In this document: one piece after another, positions 35,301 to 42,388 of the stretch
Position numbering within the stretch: the stretch's first letter is position 1
How the letters are laid out: each line of letters starts with the position of its first letter
DNA from: Subtercola boreus
GTDB lineage: Bacteria > Actinomycetota > Actinomycetes > Actinomycetales > Microbacteriaceae
DNA length: 64,000 nucleotides
Direction of reading: 5' to 3'
Assembly (NCBI RefSeq): GCF_003399625.1
Contig: NZ_NBXA01000002.1
Coordinates: 84,457 to 148,456, forward strand
Program-made: the position numbers and the translations under genes
Notes under the pieces: model-generated
The model's database searches: none
Told to the model about the DNA's origin: nothing
Seen by the model: only the letters and a program-made list of their open reading frames with translations

Positions 35301-35801
35301 GCCGATGTGTTCGCCCTGCCGACAGGCCAGGCCGATGCAGCGATGGACCTCAACGCGTTCTACGTCACACCGGACAGCGGAGACGGGGCCTTCACCGCGC
35401 CGGCGACCGTCGAAGGAGTGCAGGGCACGCCGGTCACCTACACCGCATCGTGGACGGGTCTCGACTACTCCTCGAAGTACCTCGGGCTTGTCGCCTACGG
35501 TGACTCGGGAGTCTCGACCTTCGTCGGAGTGAGCACGGAGGCAGCGCCCACACCGACGCCGACTCCCACGGCGACGCCCACCTCGACGGCTGTTCCGCTG
35601 CCGACCGGTGGCCCGGGAACGCCCACCGCGACCCCGGTTCCGGGTGACGGCGGCGGAGACCCCAGTGGTGGCCTCGCCAGCACCGGTCTCAGCACCATCG
35701 TGCCGATCGGACTGGCGGGCATCCTGTTGCTCGCCGGCATCGCAGCCCTCGTTGTGCGCCACCAGCGCCGCGTCGGCCGGGCGGACAGCAGCGACGAGTA
35801 G
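32367..35801 (+). CDS. Large secreted subtilase (S8) with LAxTG sorting signal
   Basis: 1144 residues. Order: signal peptide, inhibitor I9 propeptide (RYIVTLTNPSAATYSGG onward), S8 catalytic domain with Asp in IGDLDTGIAPENPSF, His in DGHGSHTAS and Ser in SGTSMAAPHIAGLA, a PA domain inserted before the serine (VDGKIVFCQRGVYDRTAKS region), a C-terminal FN3-like subtilase domain, further beta domains, a Pro/Thr repeat linker (TPTPTPTATPTST), then LASTGLS, a membrane helix and a basic tail. A cell-wall protease resembling plant subtilases in domain order. Start GTG 32367 has AGAGG upstream; the 198-base AT-richer leader region before it carries no gene. Confidence 0.95.
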   Translation: MSSSRRRIPAPHPRSFSRRGGVVAAAAALVLAVAGAAGSAAAFTPAATSAAVSAQTDRAVGLVPLPGGATKPSTDFTAGRYIVTLTNPSAATYSGGIDGFAATKPSAGDQMNARSAPVSSYTDFLAGRQKDVAASAGVSIDYSYTLSLNAFSANLTPEQASALTSSKDVAQVTHDEIQHITAAEPSTTYLGLDGDTGVWAQHGGVADAGKGIVIGDLDTGIAPENPSFSGDQLGTTPGDAPYLTDEVDPAHNDTDIRFNKADGSTFYGACVTGEQFDASDCTTKIVGARYYLDGFGKANIGTAATGEYVSPRDGDGHGSHTASTAGGNNATDATIAGNSFGNISGVAPAAKIAVYKVCWSGPDPVGTADDGCSTADMLAAIDQAVLDGVDVLNFSIGGSSAQTTVSLTDQAFLGAASAGIFVAASAGNSGPGASTLDNASPWYTTVAASTIPSYEATATLGDGSKYAGGSITVQPGDEAPVEGDLVRADLVKADTASVADALLCAPKSLDPTKVDGKIVFCQRGVYDRTAKSAEVKRAGGIGMLLVNKTGSSIDLDEHSVPTVHLDAPAWDATYAYAAKAGATVTFTKGNTAGASPAVPVLAGFSSHGPVVADGSDILKPDITAPGVAILAAAANAEGASPTWEFLSGTSMAAPHIAGLAALYLGVHPKASVSEIKSAMMTTATDTVSSDGKPVEDVFGQGAGEVTPTKYFNPGLLYLNGVDDWYSYLEGIGYDVGRTPKPIDASDLNLASIAIGSLTGTQTVTRTVTSTEAGTFTALPVTVPGIDTVVTPSTLSFSAAGESKTYTVSFTRTDAPLNEFTTGYLTWANGDQTVRSPIALQPVPIAAPYEVDGTGTTGSVDVSVTPGSDGAIPLVVEGLAKADLLVADNQDPAIPLDGHSAVTPLKGTATFAVTIPAGLTEARFDLKSITTAEEGADLDLTVDQLDADGTVIATYSSATGAADERVDIPAPEAGKYAVRADVFALPTGQADAAMDLNAFYVTPDSGDGAFTAPATVEGVQGTPVTYTASWTGLDYSSKYLGLVAYGDSGVSTFVGVSTEAAPTPTPTPTATPTSTAVPLPTGGPGTPTATPVPGDGGGDPSGGLASTGLSTIVPIGLAGILLLAGIAALVVRHQRRVGRADSSDE

Positions 35802-35817
35802 CAGTCGCAGATGATCG

Positions 35818-35855
35818 GGGCCGGGTTCTGCATCGCAAGGTGCGGGGCCCGGCCC
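35818..35855 (+). terminator. GC hairpin after the subtilase gene
   Basis: GGGCCGGG (35818-35825) pairs with CCCGGCCC (35848-35855) around a 22-base loop, 16 bases after the stop. No T run follows, so termination strength is uncertain. Confidence 0.5.
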
Positions 35856-35962
35856 TCCTCCCGTGTACCAGCGCTTTACAGCGGTTCACACCAGCCCCTA
35901 GAGTTCACTCAGGCAACATCCACCTTCTTCTCTCCCGCACGGCTCTGTGAAAGGCGTACGCA

Positions 35963-36184
35963 ATGCCGAACGATCTGGCTGACGTGCGTTTTCTCACCGT
36001 CGCCGAAGTGGCCGACATGATGCGTGTCTCGAAGATGACCGTCTACCGGCTGGTGCACTCGGGTGAGCTGCCGGCCATCCGGTTCGGGCGCTCCTTCCGG
36101 GTGCCGGAGACGGCCGTCGCCGAGGTGCTCGCGCGGCCCGCTTCCTCCCTGCCCCCGGCCGCGGAGAATCAGCAGGCGCGGTAG
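35963..36184 (+). CDS. Small excisionase-family (MerR-like) helix-turn-helix protein
   Basis: 73 residues. A single winged HTH: FLTVAEVADMMRVSKMTVYRL with the wing GELPAIRFGRSFRVPETAV. The excisionase label reflects the fold only. Its place immediately upstream of ribosomal protein bS22 and a HAD-IB phosphatase matches a conserved actinobacterial neighbourhood (Rv0500A/Rv0500B/serB1 in Mycobacterium tuberculosis, from memory), so it is a housekeeping DNA-binding protein and not phage-derived. Confidence 0.9.
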   Translation: MPNDLADVRFLTVAEVADMMRVSKMTVYRLVHSGELPAIRFGRSFRVPETAVAEVLARPASSLPPAAENQQAR

Positions 36185-36279
36185 TGCGCTAGACTGCTGC
36201 GAGGCAATTTTTCCTTCTCGGTTGCGCGCGGCAGCATGTTCTCGCCGGTGTGGCCACTCCCCAATCTTGTGAGGTACAT

Positions 36280-36378
36280 GTGGGCTCCGTAATTAAGAAG
36301 CGTCGTAAGCGCATGGCGAAGAAGAAGCACCGCAAGCTGCTTCGTAAGACGCGCCACCAGCGACGCAACAAGAAGTAG
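36280..36378 (+). CDS. Ribosomal protein bS22 (AURKAIP1/COX24 domain), 32 residues
   Basis: A very short, extremely basic protein: begins GSVIKKRRKRMAKKKHRK and ends HQRRNKK. This is the actinobacterial small-subunit protein bS22, also annotated as AURKAIP1/COX24-domain protein. GTG 36280 is five bases after GAGG (36271-36274); the ATG one base earlier leads to an early stop and is rejected. TAGACT at 36190-36195 may be its promoter, giving an 80-base leader. The gene is easily missed because of its length. Confidence 0.92.
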   Translation: MGSVIKKRRKRMAKKKHRKLLRKTRHQRRNKK

Positions 36379-36396
36379 CTCCTACTTCAGCCAATC

Positions 36397-36443
36397 AGCG
36401 TCAGAACCGTCTCCTCTCAGGATGATCCGGTCTGGCGCTTTTT
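36397..36443 (+). terminator. Intrinsic terminator of bS22
   Basis: Stem of AGCGTCAGAACCG with CGGTCTGGCGCT (one G-T pair, one bulge), then TTTTT. It begins 18 bases after the bS22 stop and overlaps the 3' end of the convergent HAD-IB gene. Confidence 0.85.
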
Positions 36444-37187
36444 GTGTCGGTGCGTGCCCGGTGCGGGGTTGCGGCGTTGCGGGCTCCGCGTACGCTGCCT
36501 GCGCTTCCTGGTCAGGTCAATCACCGGCCAGCCCCGGGTGGATGCCTCGACGCGGAGGCGGTCGTCAGGGTTGACGGCCACCGGATGCCCGACCATCCCG
36601 AGCAGAGGCAGGTCGTTCGCGGAGTCGGAGTAGGCCCAGCAGTCCTCGAGATCGACCCCGTTCTCTGCGGCGAGGCTCCGTGCGGCCTCCGCCTTGGCGC
36701 CGCCGTGCAGCATCTCGCCGTCGAGCCGGCCCGTGAAGACCCCGTCGGCCGCCTCGAAGCGCGTGCCGAGCGCTCCGGTGAGGCCGAGCCTGCGGGCGAT
36801 GACCTGCGCGACGATCTCGCCGGTGGCCGAGACCAGCCAGACTTGGTCCCCCTGCTCGAGGTGCTCGTGCGCCTTCGCGACGACGTCGGGCCAGAGCCGG
36901 GCGGCGATCTGGCGGTCGTAGACGTCTTCGCCGAGCCGCAGCAGCTCGTCTTCGGTGTGCCCCGACAGCATCTGCAGGGTGCGGGTCTTCATGCTCTCGG
37001 TGTGGCGCATGTTCTCGCCGACCGAGATGAAGCGTGCCTGTTGCCAGGCGAAGGTCGCGACATCCCGCACGTTGAGCAGGCGCAGGCGCCAGGCGCCGAA
37101 CCCGACGAAGTACACGGTGGCACCGCGCACGAGGGTGTTGTCGATGTCGAAGAACGCGATGGCGGGGCGTCTGTCGGCGGGAAGCAT
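36417..37187 (-). CDS. HAD-IB family phosphatase
   Basis: 256 residues. Nucleophile motif FFDIDNTLV, motif II serine in VWLVSATGE, and metal site SDSANDLPLL; related to SerB-type phosphatases and their membrane-lipid relatives. A helical cap of about 80 residues follows motif I. The very basic C-terminal tail (TRKRRQRTRSPQRR) may bind nucleic acid or membrane. The start ATG has TAGCAT exactly six bases upstream (37199-37194). Substrate not known; phosphoserine and lysophosphatidate are possibilities. Confidence 0.87.
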   Translation of the reverse strand: MLPADRRPAIAFFDIDNTLVRGATVYFVGFGAWRLRLLNVRDVATFAWQQARFISVGENMRHTESMKTRTLQMLSGHTEDELLRLGEDVYDRQIAARLWPDVVAKAHEHLEQGDQVWLVSATGEIVAQVIARRLGLTGALGTRFEAADGVFTGRLDGEMLHGGAKAEAARSLAAENGVDLEDCWAYSDSANDLPLLGMVGHPVAVNPDDRLRVEASTRGWPVIDLTRKRRQRTRSPQRRNPAPGTHRHKKRQTGSS

Positions 37188-37262
37188 GGCGCCATGCTAG
37201 CGAGTCCGGGTTACAGGCGGTCGCCCGGGGTGCGCCGCGATCTGCCGCGCTAGAGTGAAATC

Positions 37263-37532
37263 GTGGCCCGAACCGAACTCACCCTCGTCTCGAAGCCGGG
37301 GTGCCACCTCTGCGACGATGCGCGGTCCGTGATCGAAACTGTGGTCGAAGGTCTTGCGCGGCGCGAACCGTCCGTGGTGGTCGACGTGCACGAAGTGTCG
37401 ATCTTCGACGACCAGGCGCTCTACGACGAGCACGTCGAAGACATTCCGGTCGTGCTGATCGACGGCCGGGTCCACACCTTCTGGCGCGTCGACCCGGCGC
37501 GTCTCACCTCGGCACTCCTGGGAGCCTCATGA
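37263..37532 (+). CDS. Glutaredoxin-like (DUF836) protein
   Basis: 89 residues, thioredoxin fold with redox motif CHLC (SKPGCHLCDDA) and the cis-proline segment EDIPVVLIDG. A small thiol reductant or electron carrier. Start GTG 37263 with TAGAGT exactly six bases upstream. The stop overlaps the next gene's ATG (ATGA). Confidence 0.88.
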   Translation: MARTELTLVSKPGCHLCDDARSVIETVVEGLARREPSVVVDVHEVSIFDDQALYDEHVEDIPVVLIDGRVHTFWRVDPARLTSALLGAS

Positions 37533-37828
37533 TCCGTCACATCGTCACGTTCACCCTCGCCGATCCCTCGCCCGAGAAGCGCGCGGAACAGGCGTCGTTC
37601 GTCGCCAGCCAGTTGCGCTCGCTGGTGGGGGTCGTTTCCGAGATCATCGCGCTCGACGTGGTGACCGACGTGCACGCGACGCCGGGCAATGCCCACGTCG
37701 CCCTGATCTCGGACTACGAAGACCAGGCGGCGTTGGAGCGGTACCAGGTGCATCCTGACCACGTGCGGGTGTCGTCGTCGATCAAGCCGCTCTTCTCGGG
37801 GCGGGCTGCCATCGACTTCGAGGTCTGA
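37529..37828 (+). CDS. Dabb (stress-responsive A/B barrel) protein
   Basis: 99 residues. Dabb fold markers: MIRHIVTFTL at the start, the DVHATPGNAHVALISDYEDQAALERYQVHPDH segment and HVRVSSSIKPLF. Small dimeric barrel of unknown chemistry. The ATG overlaps the glutaredoxin-like stop by 4 bases, so they are coupled. Confidence 0.88.
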   Translation: MIRHIVTFTLADPSPEKRAEQASFVASQLRSLVGVVSEIIALDVVTDVHATPGNAHVALISDYEDQAALERYQVHPDHVRVSSSIKPLFSGRAAIDFEV

Positions 37829-37971
37829 GCGAGGCTGGTTCCTTTCGTGGGCTGAGCCGCCCGCTGCCCTGCGGAGGCTGTCTTCTCGTCCACAGGCGCT
37901 TCCGACGAGAGTTTCTCCACAGTTCAGGGCCCGGCCCGGTATCGGAGGCCGGGCAGCTCTACCGTTGCCGC

Positions 37972-38694
37972 ATGACAACGCCTCGTGAATCGCTCTGGAC
38001 AGTCGCTCCAGAAGACCGGCCGCGCGAAAGACTCGCCCGGTTGGGCCCGGGTGGTCTGAGTGACGCCGAGCTCGTTGCGCTCGTTCTCGGTTCCGGGATG
38101 CCCGGGGTGAACGTTCTCGACAGTGCCGGGTCGCTCCTTCGTCAGACGGGCGGTGTCACCGAACTGATGAGCATGACCGTGAGCGAACTGCGGTCGCTGG
38201 CGGGCGTCGGCGTGGCCACCGCGGGGCGGATCGTCGCCGTGGCCGAGCTCTGGCGCCGCGCGAACGACCCGCCGCCGGGTGACGTGCTCGAGACGCCCCA
38301 GCATGTGGTGCGCGCGGTGCGGGCGTTCCTCGCGGCGGAACGCGCGGGGCCGGTCAACGGCGGCGCCGCGCCTGCGCTCGTGGTTGTGGTGGCCGACAGC
38401 GAACTCCGGCTGCGACAGGTGGTGCCGCTCGTCGGCGCGCTGGTGCCGGTCTCCGCTCCGGCATCCGCATCCGCACCCATGACCATGCACGCGCTCGTCG
38501 CGGCGACCCTGCACGAGGTGCTGTACCGCGGGGGTTCGGCATTCGCGCTGGCTCTCGTTCCCGGCGAGCATCCAGAGCCGACCGACGAGCTCCGCGCCAT
38601 CCGCGACGTGCTGAAGCTTGCGTCGACGACCGTGGGACTGCGCTGTCTGTCGACCGTCGTCGTGGCCGAAGACGACTGGGCGCCCCTCGCGTGA
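37972..38694 (+). CDS. RadC-like protein with degenerate JAB/MPN site
   Basis: 240 residues. N-terminal helix-hairpin-helix region as in RadC (RERLARLGPGGLSDAELVALVLGSGMPGVNVLDSA; LRSLAGVGVATAGRIVAV), then the JAB1/MPN-like domain. In true RadC the metal motif reads HxHPSGDPTPSxxD; here the equivalent is PGEHPEPTDELR, with one histidine and no second ligand, so zinc peptidase chemistry is unlikely. An Ala/Ser/Pro-rich insert (VSAPASASAPM) is unusual. TACCGT lies exactly six bases before the ATG. Confidence 0.8.
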   Translation: MTTPRESLWTVAPEDRPRERLARLGPGGLSDAELVALVLGSGMPGVNVLDSAGSLLRQTGGVTELMSMTVSELRSLAGVGVATAGRIVAVAELWRRANDPPPGDVLETPQHVVRAVRAFLAAERAGPVNGGAAPALVVVVADSELRLRQVVPLVGALVPVSAPASASAPMTMHALVAATLHEVLYRGGSAFALALVPGEHPEPTDELRAIRDVLKLASTTVGLRCLSTVVVAEDDWAPLA

Positions 38695-38726
38695 CCAGCC
38701 CCGAGCGCCCCGAGCGCGTGAGGCGG

Positions 38727-40061
38727 CTAGGGAGTGAGGCGCGTCGGGCCGCGGAAGAGGTACGTGACCTCGCGGAGGTTCCCCTGGTCGAGCATCAGCA
38801 TCAGCACACGGGCGAGGCCCATGCCGAAACCGCCGTGCGGCGGCACGCCGTGGCGGAAGAAGTCGAGGTAGTAGTCGAGTTCCCGCGGGTCGAGCCCCTT
38901 CTGGGCAGCCTGGGCCTCGAGGATGTCGACGCGGTGCTCGCGCTGCGCTCCGGTGGTGATCTCCGTGCCGCGGAAGATGAGGTCGTAGCTCTTCGTGAGA
39001 GCCGGATCCTCGTCGCTGTGCATGTGGTAGAACGGCCTGATGCTCGTCGGGTACTCGGTGAGGAAGACGAACTGGTGCCCGAAGGTCTCCTCGACGTGGG
39101 CCGCGATCTGGCGCTCGCCCTCGGGGTCGAGGTCGTCGTCTGCGCGGTCGATGACGTGACCGCGGGCGGCGACGATCTGCTTCGCCTCGAGCAGCGGGAT
39201 GCGCGGGAACGGGATGCTCGGCACGACGATGTCGATGCCGAAGAGTTCCGAGATCTCAGCCCCGTGCTTCGCTTTGACGGCACTGAATCCTGCGACGAGC
39301 AGTTCCTCCTGCATCGCCATGACGTCTTCGTGACTGTCGATCCAGCTGATCTCCGCGTCGACACCGGTGTACTCGGTGGCGTGACGCGAGGTGAACGACG
39401 GATCTGCGCGGAAGACCGGGCCGATGTCGAAGATCTTGCCGAACCCGGCCGACTGGGCCATCTGCTTGAAGAATTGCGGACTCTGCGCGAGGTAGGCAGT
39501 GGTGTCGAAGTAGTCGAGCTTGAAGAGCTCGGCATTCGACTCCGACGGGCTCGCCATCAGCTTGGGGGTGTGGATCTCGACGTAGTCGCGGTCGATCCAG
39601 TAGGTACGGAACGCGTGTTCCAGCGTCGTCTGGATGCGGAAGATGAGAGCGTTCCGCGGAACCCGCAGGTCGAGGAAGCGCCAGTCCATCCGCTTGTCGA
39701 TCCCGCTGTCGGCGGCGATGGGCGTGGCCGGGTCGGCCAGAGCGGAGACCGTGAGCGAAGCCAGCTTCACCTCGAGGCCACCGAGCTTGACCCGTTCGTC
39801 GTGCTTCAGCTCACCGGTCGCCGTGACGAACGAGCCCTGGGTCAAAGACGAGATCGTCGTGGCCGGCTCGTCGGCGACCACGACGCCGTCAGCATCCGAC
39901 GTGCGAGGGTTCACCAGTTGCACGGCGCCGGACTCGTCGCGGAGAACGACGAACTGCACCTTCTTCTGGTCGCGGACGGTCTCGACCCAGCCGGAGACCG
40001 TGACGGTTCCGTCGGCGAGAGCGGGCAGGTCTTTGATGAGAACGCGTTCAGTCACGGGCAC
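38727..40061 (-). CDS. aspS: Aspartyl-tRNA synthetase, archaeal-type
   Basis: 444 residues, class IIb synthetase without the bacterial GAD insertion, hence archaeal/eukaryal type and shorter than the usual bacterial AspRS (about 590). N-terminal OB-fold anticodon domain (TVSGWVETVRDQKKVQFVVL), motif 2 GPVFRADPSFTSRH, EYTGVDAEISW, and motif 3 GFGMGLARVLMLML. Such enzymes are often non-discriminating, charging tRNA-Asn too for GatCAB; that would need checking against the presence of asnS elsewhere. Monocistronic, convergent with the RadC-like gene. Confidence 0.93.
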   Translation of the reverse strand: MPVTERVLIKDLPALADGTVTVSGWVETVRDQKKVQFVVLRDESGAVQLVNPRTSDADGVVVADEPATTISSLTQGSFVTATGELKHDERVKLGGLEVKLASLTVSALADPATPIAADSGIDKRMDWRFLDLRVPRNALIFRIQTTLEHAFRTYWIDRDYVEIHTPKLMASPSESNAELFKLDYFDTTAYLAQSPQFFKQMAQSAGFGKIFDIGPVFRADPSFTSRHATEYTGVDAEISWIDSHEDVMAMQEELLVAGFSAVKAKHGAEISELFGIDIVVPSIPFPRIPLLEAKQIVAARGHVIDRADDDLDPEGERQIAAHVEETFGHQFVFLTEYPTSIRPFYHMHSDEDPALTKSYDLIFRGTEITTGAQREHRVDILEAQAAQKGLDPRELDYYLDFFRHGVPPHGGFGMGLARVLMLMLDQGNLREVTYLFRGPTRLTP

Positions 40062-40089
40062 TCATCCTATGCGGTCCGCCCGGGCAGCC

Positions 40090-40221
40090 TCAGGGGAGAC
40101 GGCGGAAGTACGAGCGGGTTGCGACGTGGCCGTAGCCGTCGGTCGCGGTCTGGATGATGGCCGCGACGATGCCGACGAGGGCGAGCAGTGCGAAGACGGA
40201 GAGAACGATGATGAGTGCCAT
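40090..40221 (-). CDS. 43-residue single-helix membrane peptide
   Basis: ATG 40221, stop 40092-40090. Sequence features: hydrophobic helix LIIVLSVFALLALVGIVAAI at residues 3-22, then TATDGYGHVATRSYFRRLP, a basic tail. Third codon positions are almost all G or C and AGGTTCACTC lies upstream. Sits just upstream of aspS in the same direction with a 28-base gap. No family recognised; the codon bias supports a real small gene. Confidence 0.6.
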   Translation of the reverse strand: MALIIVLSVFALLALVGIVAAIIQTATDGYGHVATRSYFRRLP

Positions 40222-40372
40222 GAGTGAACCTTTCCGGACTCAATACTTCCCTCGACAACTGTTCAGCACAATCTCTTTCATCTTGAGTTTTCATGAAGCA
40301 GAGCTACACATTTGGAGGCGCATTCAGGTGGCGGGCAGCTTGATGACTTCTACGCTCCGTAGACTTGTCGCT

Positions 40373-41017
40373 GTGGTAGCCAGCCAACTTCATCTCGTGC
40401 GTCACGGCGAGGTCTTCAACCCCGAGCACGTGCTCTATGGGCGCCTGCCCGGATTCGGTCTCTCCGAGCTCGGAGTACGCATCGCCCAGTCGGCCGCCGA
40501 CGAGCTCGTCGAGCGGGGTCGACCCGTCTCTGCGCTCTTCGCGTCGCCGCTCCAGCGCGCCCAGGAATCGGCCGCGCCCCTCGAACGCGCCTTCGGGATC
40601 ACCATCCAGACCGAGCCGCGCATCATCGAACCGACGAACCGGTTCGAGGGAATGAGCCCCGCCGTGCGGAACCGCGCCCTCCGCAACCCGAAGAACTGGC
40701 ACTGGGTGCGCAATCCCTTCCAGCCCAGCTGGGGGGAGCCCTACGTGAGCATCACCACCCGGATGATCGCCGCCATGAACGACGCCTACGATTCGGTGGA
40801 GGGGGGCGATGTCGTCATGGTGAGCCACCAGCTCCCGATCTGGTCGACACACCTCCAGATCACGGGGCAGCGCCTCTGGCACGACCCTCGCAAGCGCCGG
40901 TGCAACCTCTCGAGCATCACCTCCTTCGAACGTCGGGGTGCCCGGTTCGTCGAGGTCGGCTACGAAGACCCGGCCGGGTTGCTCCTGGCAGCTGCTGTCG
41001 ACGACGGGGCGGTCTGA
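40373..41017 (+). CDS. Histidine phosphatase (phosphoglycerate mutase-like) family protein
   Basis: About 214 residues. Catalytic LHLVRHGEVFNPE, FASPLQRAQESA, and the second histidine in VVMVSHQLPIW. It transfers phosphate through the first histidine. TAGACT (40360-40365) stands seven bases before GTG 40373, which I take as start; ATG 40343 is the alternative. Three bases separate its stop from resA, so it heads the cytochrome c maturation operon, a conserved actinobacterial arrangement whose functional reason is not known. Confidence 0.85.
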   Translation: MVASQLHLVRHGEVFNPEHVLYGRLPGFGLSELGVRIAQSAADELVERGRPVSALFASPLQRAQESAAPLERAFGITIQTEPRIIEPTNRFEGMSPAVRNRALRNPKNWHWVRNPFQPSWGEPYVSITTRMIAAMNDAYDSVEGGDVVMVSHQLPIWSTHLQITGQRLWHDPRKRRCNLSSITSFERRGARFVEVGYEDPAGLLLAAAVDDGAV

Positions 41018-41020
41018 GCC

Positions 41021-41641
41021 ATGGCACTCTTCGGCACCGACATTCGAGCCACCAGGCGCGCCGCCCTCGCGGTGGCCGCGGCGGCGATCGCCCTCGGCGT
41101 GCTCGCCGGATGCTCGAGCGACCCTCTCGCGGCCCAGTACAGAAGCGGTGACAGCAAGCAGTACATCGCCGGCGACGGCACCGTCACCGAGATCCCCCTC
41201 GCCGACCGCGCTGCCCCCGTCTCGTTCACGGGCACCACGGAGACCGGCGCATCGGTCGATTCGTCGCAGTACCTCGGGCAGGTGCTGGTGCTGAACTTCT
41301 GGTACGCCGGCTGCGCGCCGTGCCGCGCCGAGGCGCCCGCGCTCGAGACCCTCAACACGAAGTACACCGACAACGGGGCTTCGTTCCTCGGCGTGAACGT
41401 GCGCGACCAGGCTGCGACGGCGGTCGCCTTCGGCACCTCCTTCGGCGTGACCTACCCATCGGTGATCGACACCGACGGTGCCGTGCAGCTCGCGATGAGC
41501 GGGGTCGTGGCGCCGAATGCCGTGCCCACCACCCTCGTCATCGACAAGCAGGGCCGGGTGGCCGCACGGATCCTCGGGCAGGCGACGGCCCCGAGCATCC
41601 TCGACACGCTGATCTCGAGCACCATCGCCGAAACGAGCTGA
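41021..41641 (+). CDS. resA: TlpA/ResA-like thiol-disulfide lipoprotein
   Basis: 206 residues. Lipobox GVLAGCSSD puts it on the outer face of the membrane. Thioredoxin domain with active site WYAGCAPCRAEAP (CAPC) and cis-proline NAVPTTLVIDKQGR. It reduces the haem-binding CxxCH cysteines of apocytochrome c, taking electrons from CcdA. Three bases after the phosphatase gene, four before ccdA. Confidence 0.92.
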   Translation: MALFGTDIRATRRAALAVAAAAIALGVLAGCSSDPLAAQYRSGDSKQYIAGDGTVTEIPLADRAAPVSFTGTTETGASVDSSQYLGQVLVLNFWYAGCAPCRAEAPALETLNTKYTDNGASFLGVNVRDQAATAVAFGTSFGVTYPSVIDTDGAVQLAMSGVVAPNAVPTTLVIDKQGRVAARILGQATAPSILDTLISSTIAETS

Positions 41642-41644
41642 GGC

Positions 41645-42388
41645 GTGGTCAACCCCTTCGCCGACGCCGTGCTGAACGGCCAACTGATCGTCGCCATCCC
41701 GATTGCGATGCTCGCCGGTCTCGTCTCGTTCGCGTCGCCGTGTGTGCTGCCGCTCGTGCCGGGCTACCTCGCCTATGTGGGCGGGCTGAGCGAGCCGGGC
41801 GCCGCGAGCAACCGCCGTCGGGTGCTGCTCGGCATCAGCCTGTTCGTGCTCGGGTTCTCACTCGTGTTCGTGGCGGCATCCACCCTGTTCGGGGCTCTCG
41901 GGGTCTGGCTCCTGGTGTGGGGCGAGGTCATCACCCGGGTGCTCGGCGTGGTGGTGATCCTGCTGGGGCTGGTCTTCATCGGGCAGTTCAGCTTCTTCCA
42001 GCGCACCTTCAAGACCACCTGGCGCCCGGCGACGGGCCTGGCCGGCGCTCCCATCCTCGGTATCGTCTTCGGCCTCGGCTGGACGCCCTGCATCGGCCCG
42101 ACCCTCGGCGCGATCCAGGCGCTGAGCCTCACCGGCGGATCCGCTTGGAACGGTGCCCTCCTCGGTCTCTTCTACTGCTTCGGCCTCGGTGTGCCCTTCC
42201 TGCTCGTAGCCCTCGGACTCAACTGGGTCACCCACACGATCAGCTTTCTCAAGCGGCACATCCGCGTCATCAACATCCTTGGGGGAGTCGGCCTCGTGGT
42301 CATCGGAATCCTCATGGTCAGCGGTCTCTGGACTGCCTGGACCTACCAACTGCAGGCGGTGATCACCGGTTTTGTCCCGGCCATCTGA
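41645..42388 (+). CDS. ccdA: CcdA/DsbD-type membrane thiol transporter
   Basis: 247 residues, six helices. Characteristic SFASPCVLPLVPGYL in the first helix and GWTPCIGPTLGA in the fourth, the two redox cysteines. It carries reducing equivalents from cytosolic thioredoxin to ResA. GTG start. Confidence 0.94.
   Translation: MVNPFADAVLNGQLIVAIPIAMLAGLVSFASPCVLPLVPGYLAYVGGLSEPGAASNRRRVLLGISLFVLGFSLVFVAASTLFGALGVWLLVWGEVITRVLGVVVILLGLVFIGQFSFFQRTFKTTWRPATGLAGAPILGIVFGLGWTPCIGPTLGAIQALSLTGGSAWNGALLGLFYCFGLGVPFLLVALGLNWVTHTISFLKRHIRVINILGGVGLVVIGILMVSGLWTAWTYQLQAVITGFVPAI

Noticed and set aside
35963..36184. Phage excisionase, sign of a prophage
   Set aside because: Only the fold is excisionase-like; the place beside bS22 and HAD-IB is a conserved chromosomal neighbourhood, with no integrase or phage genes.
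37829..37971. Small gene between the Dabb and RadC-like genes
   Set aside because: No frame shows the third-position GC bias of neighbouring genes; the stretch only holds a GC-rich hairpin and the RadC-like promoter.
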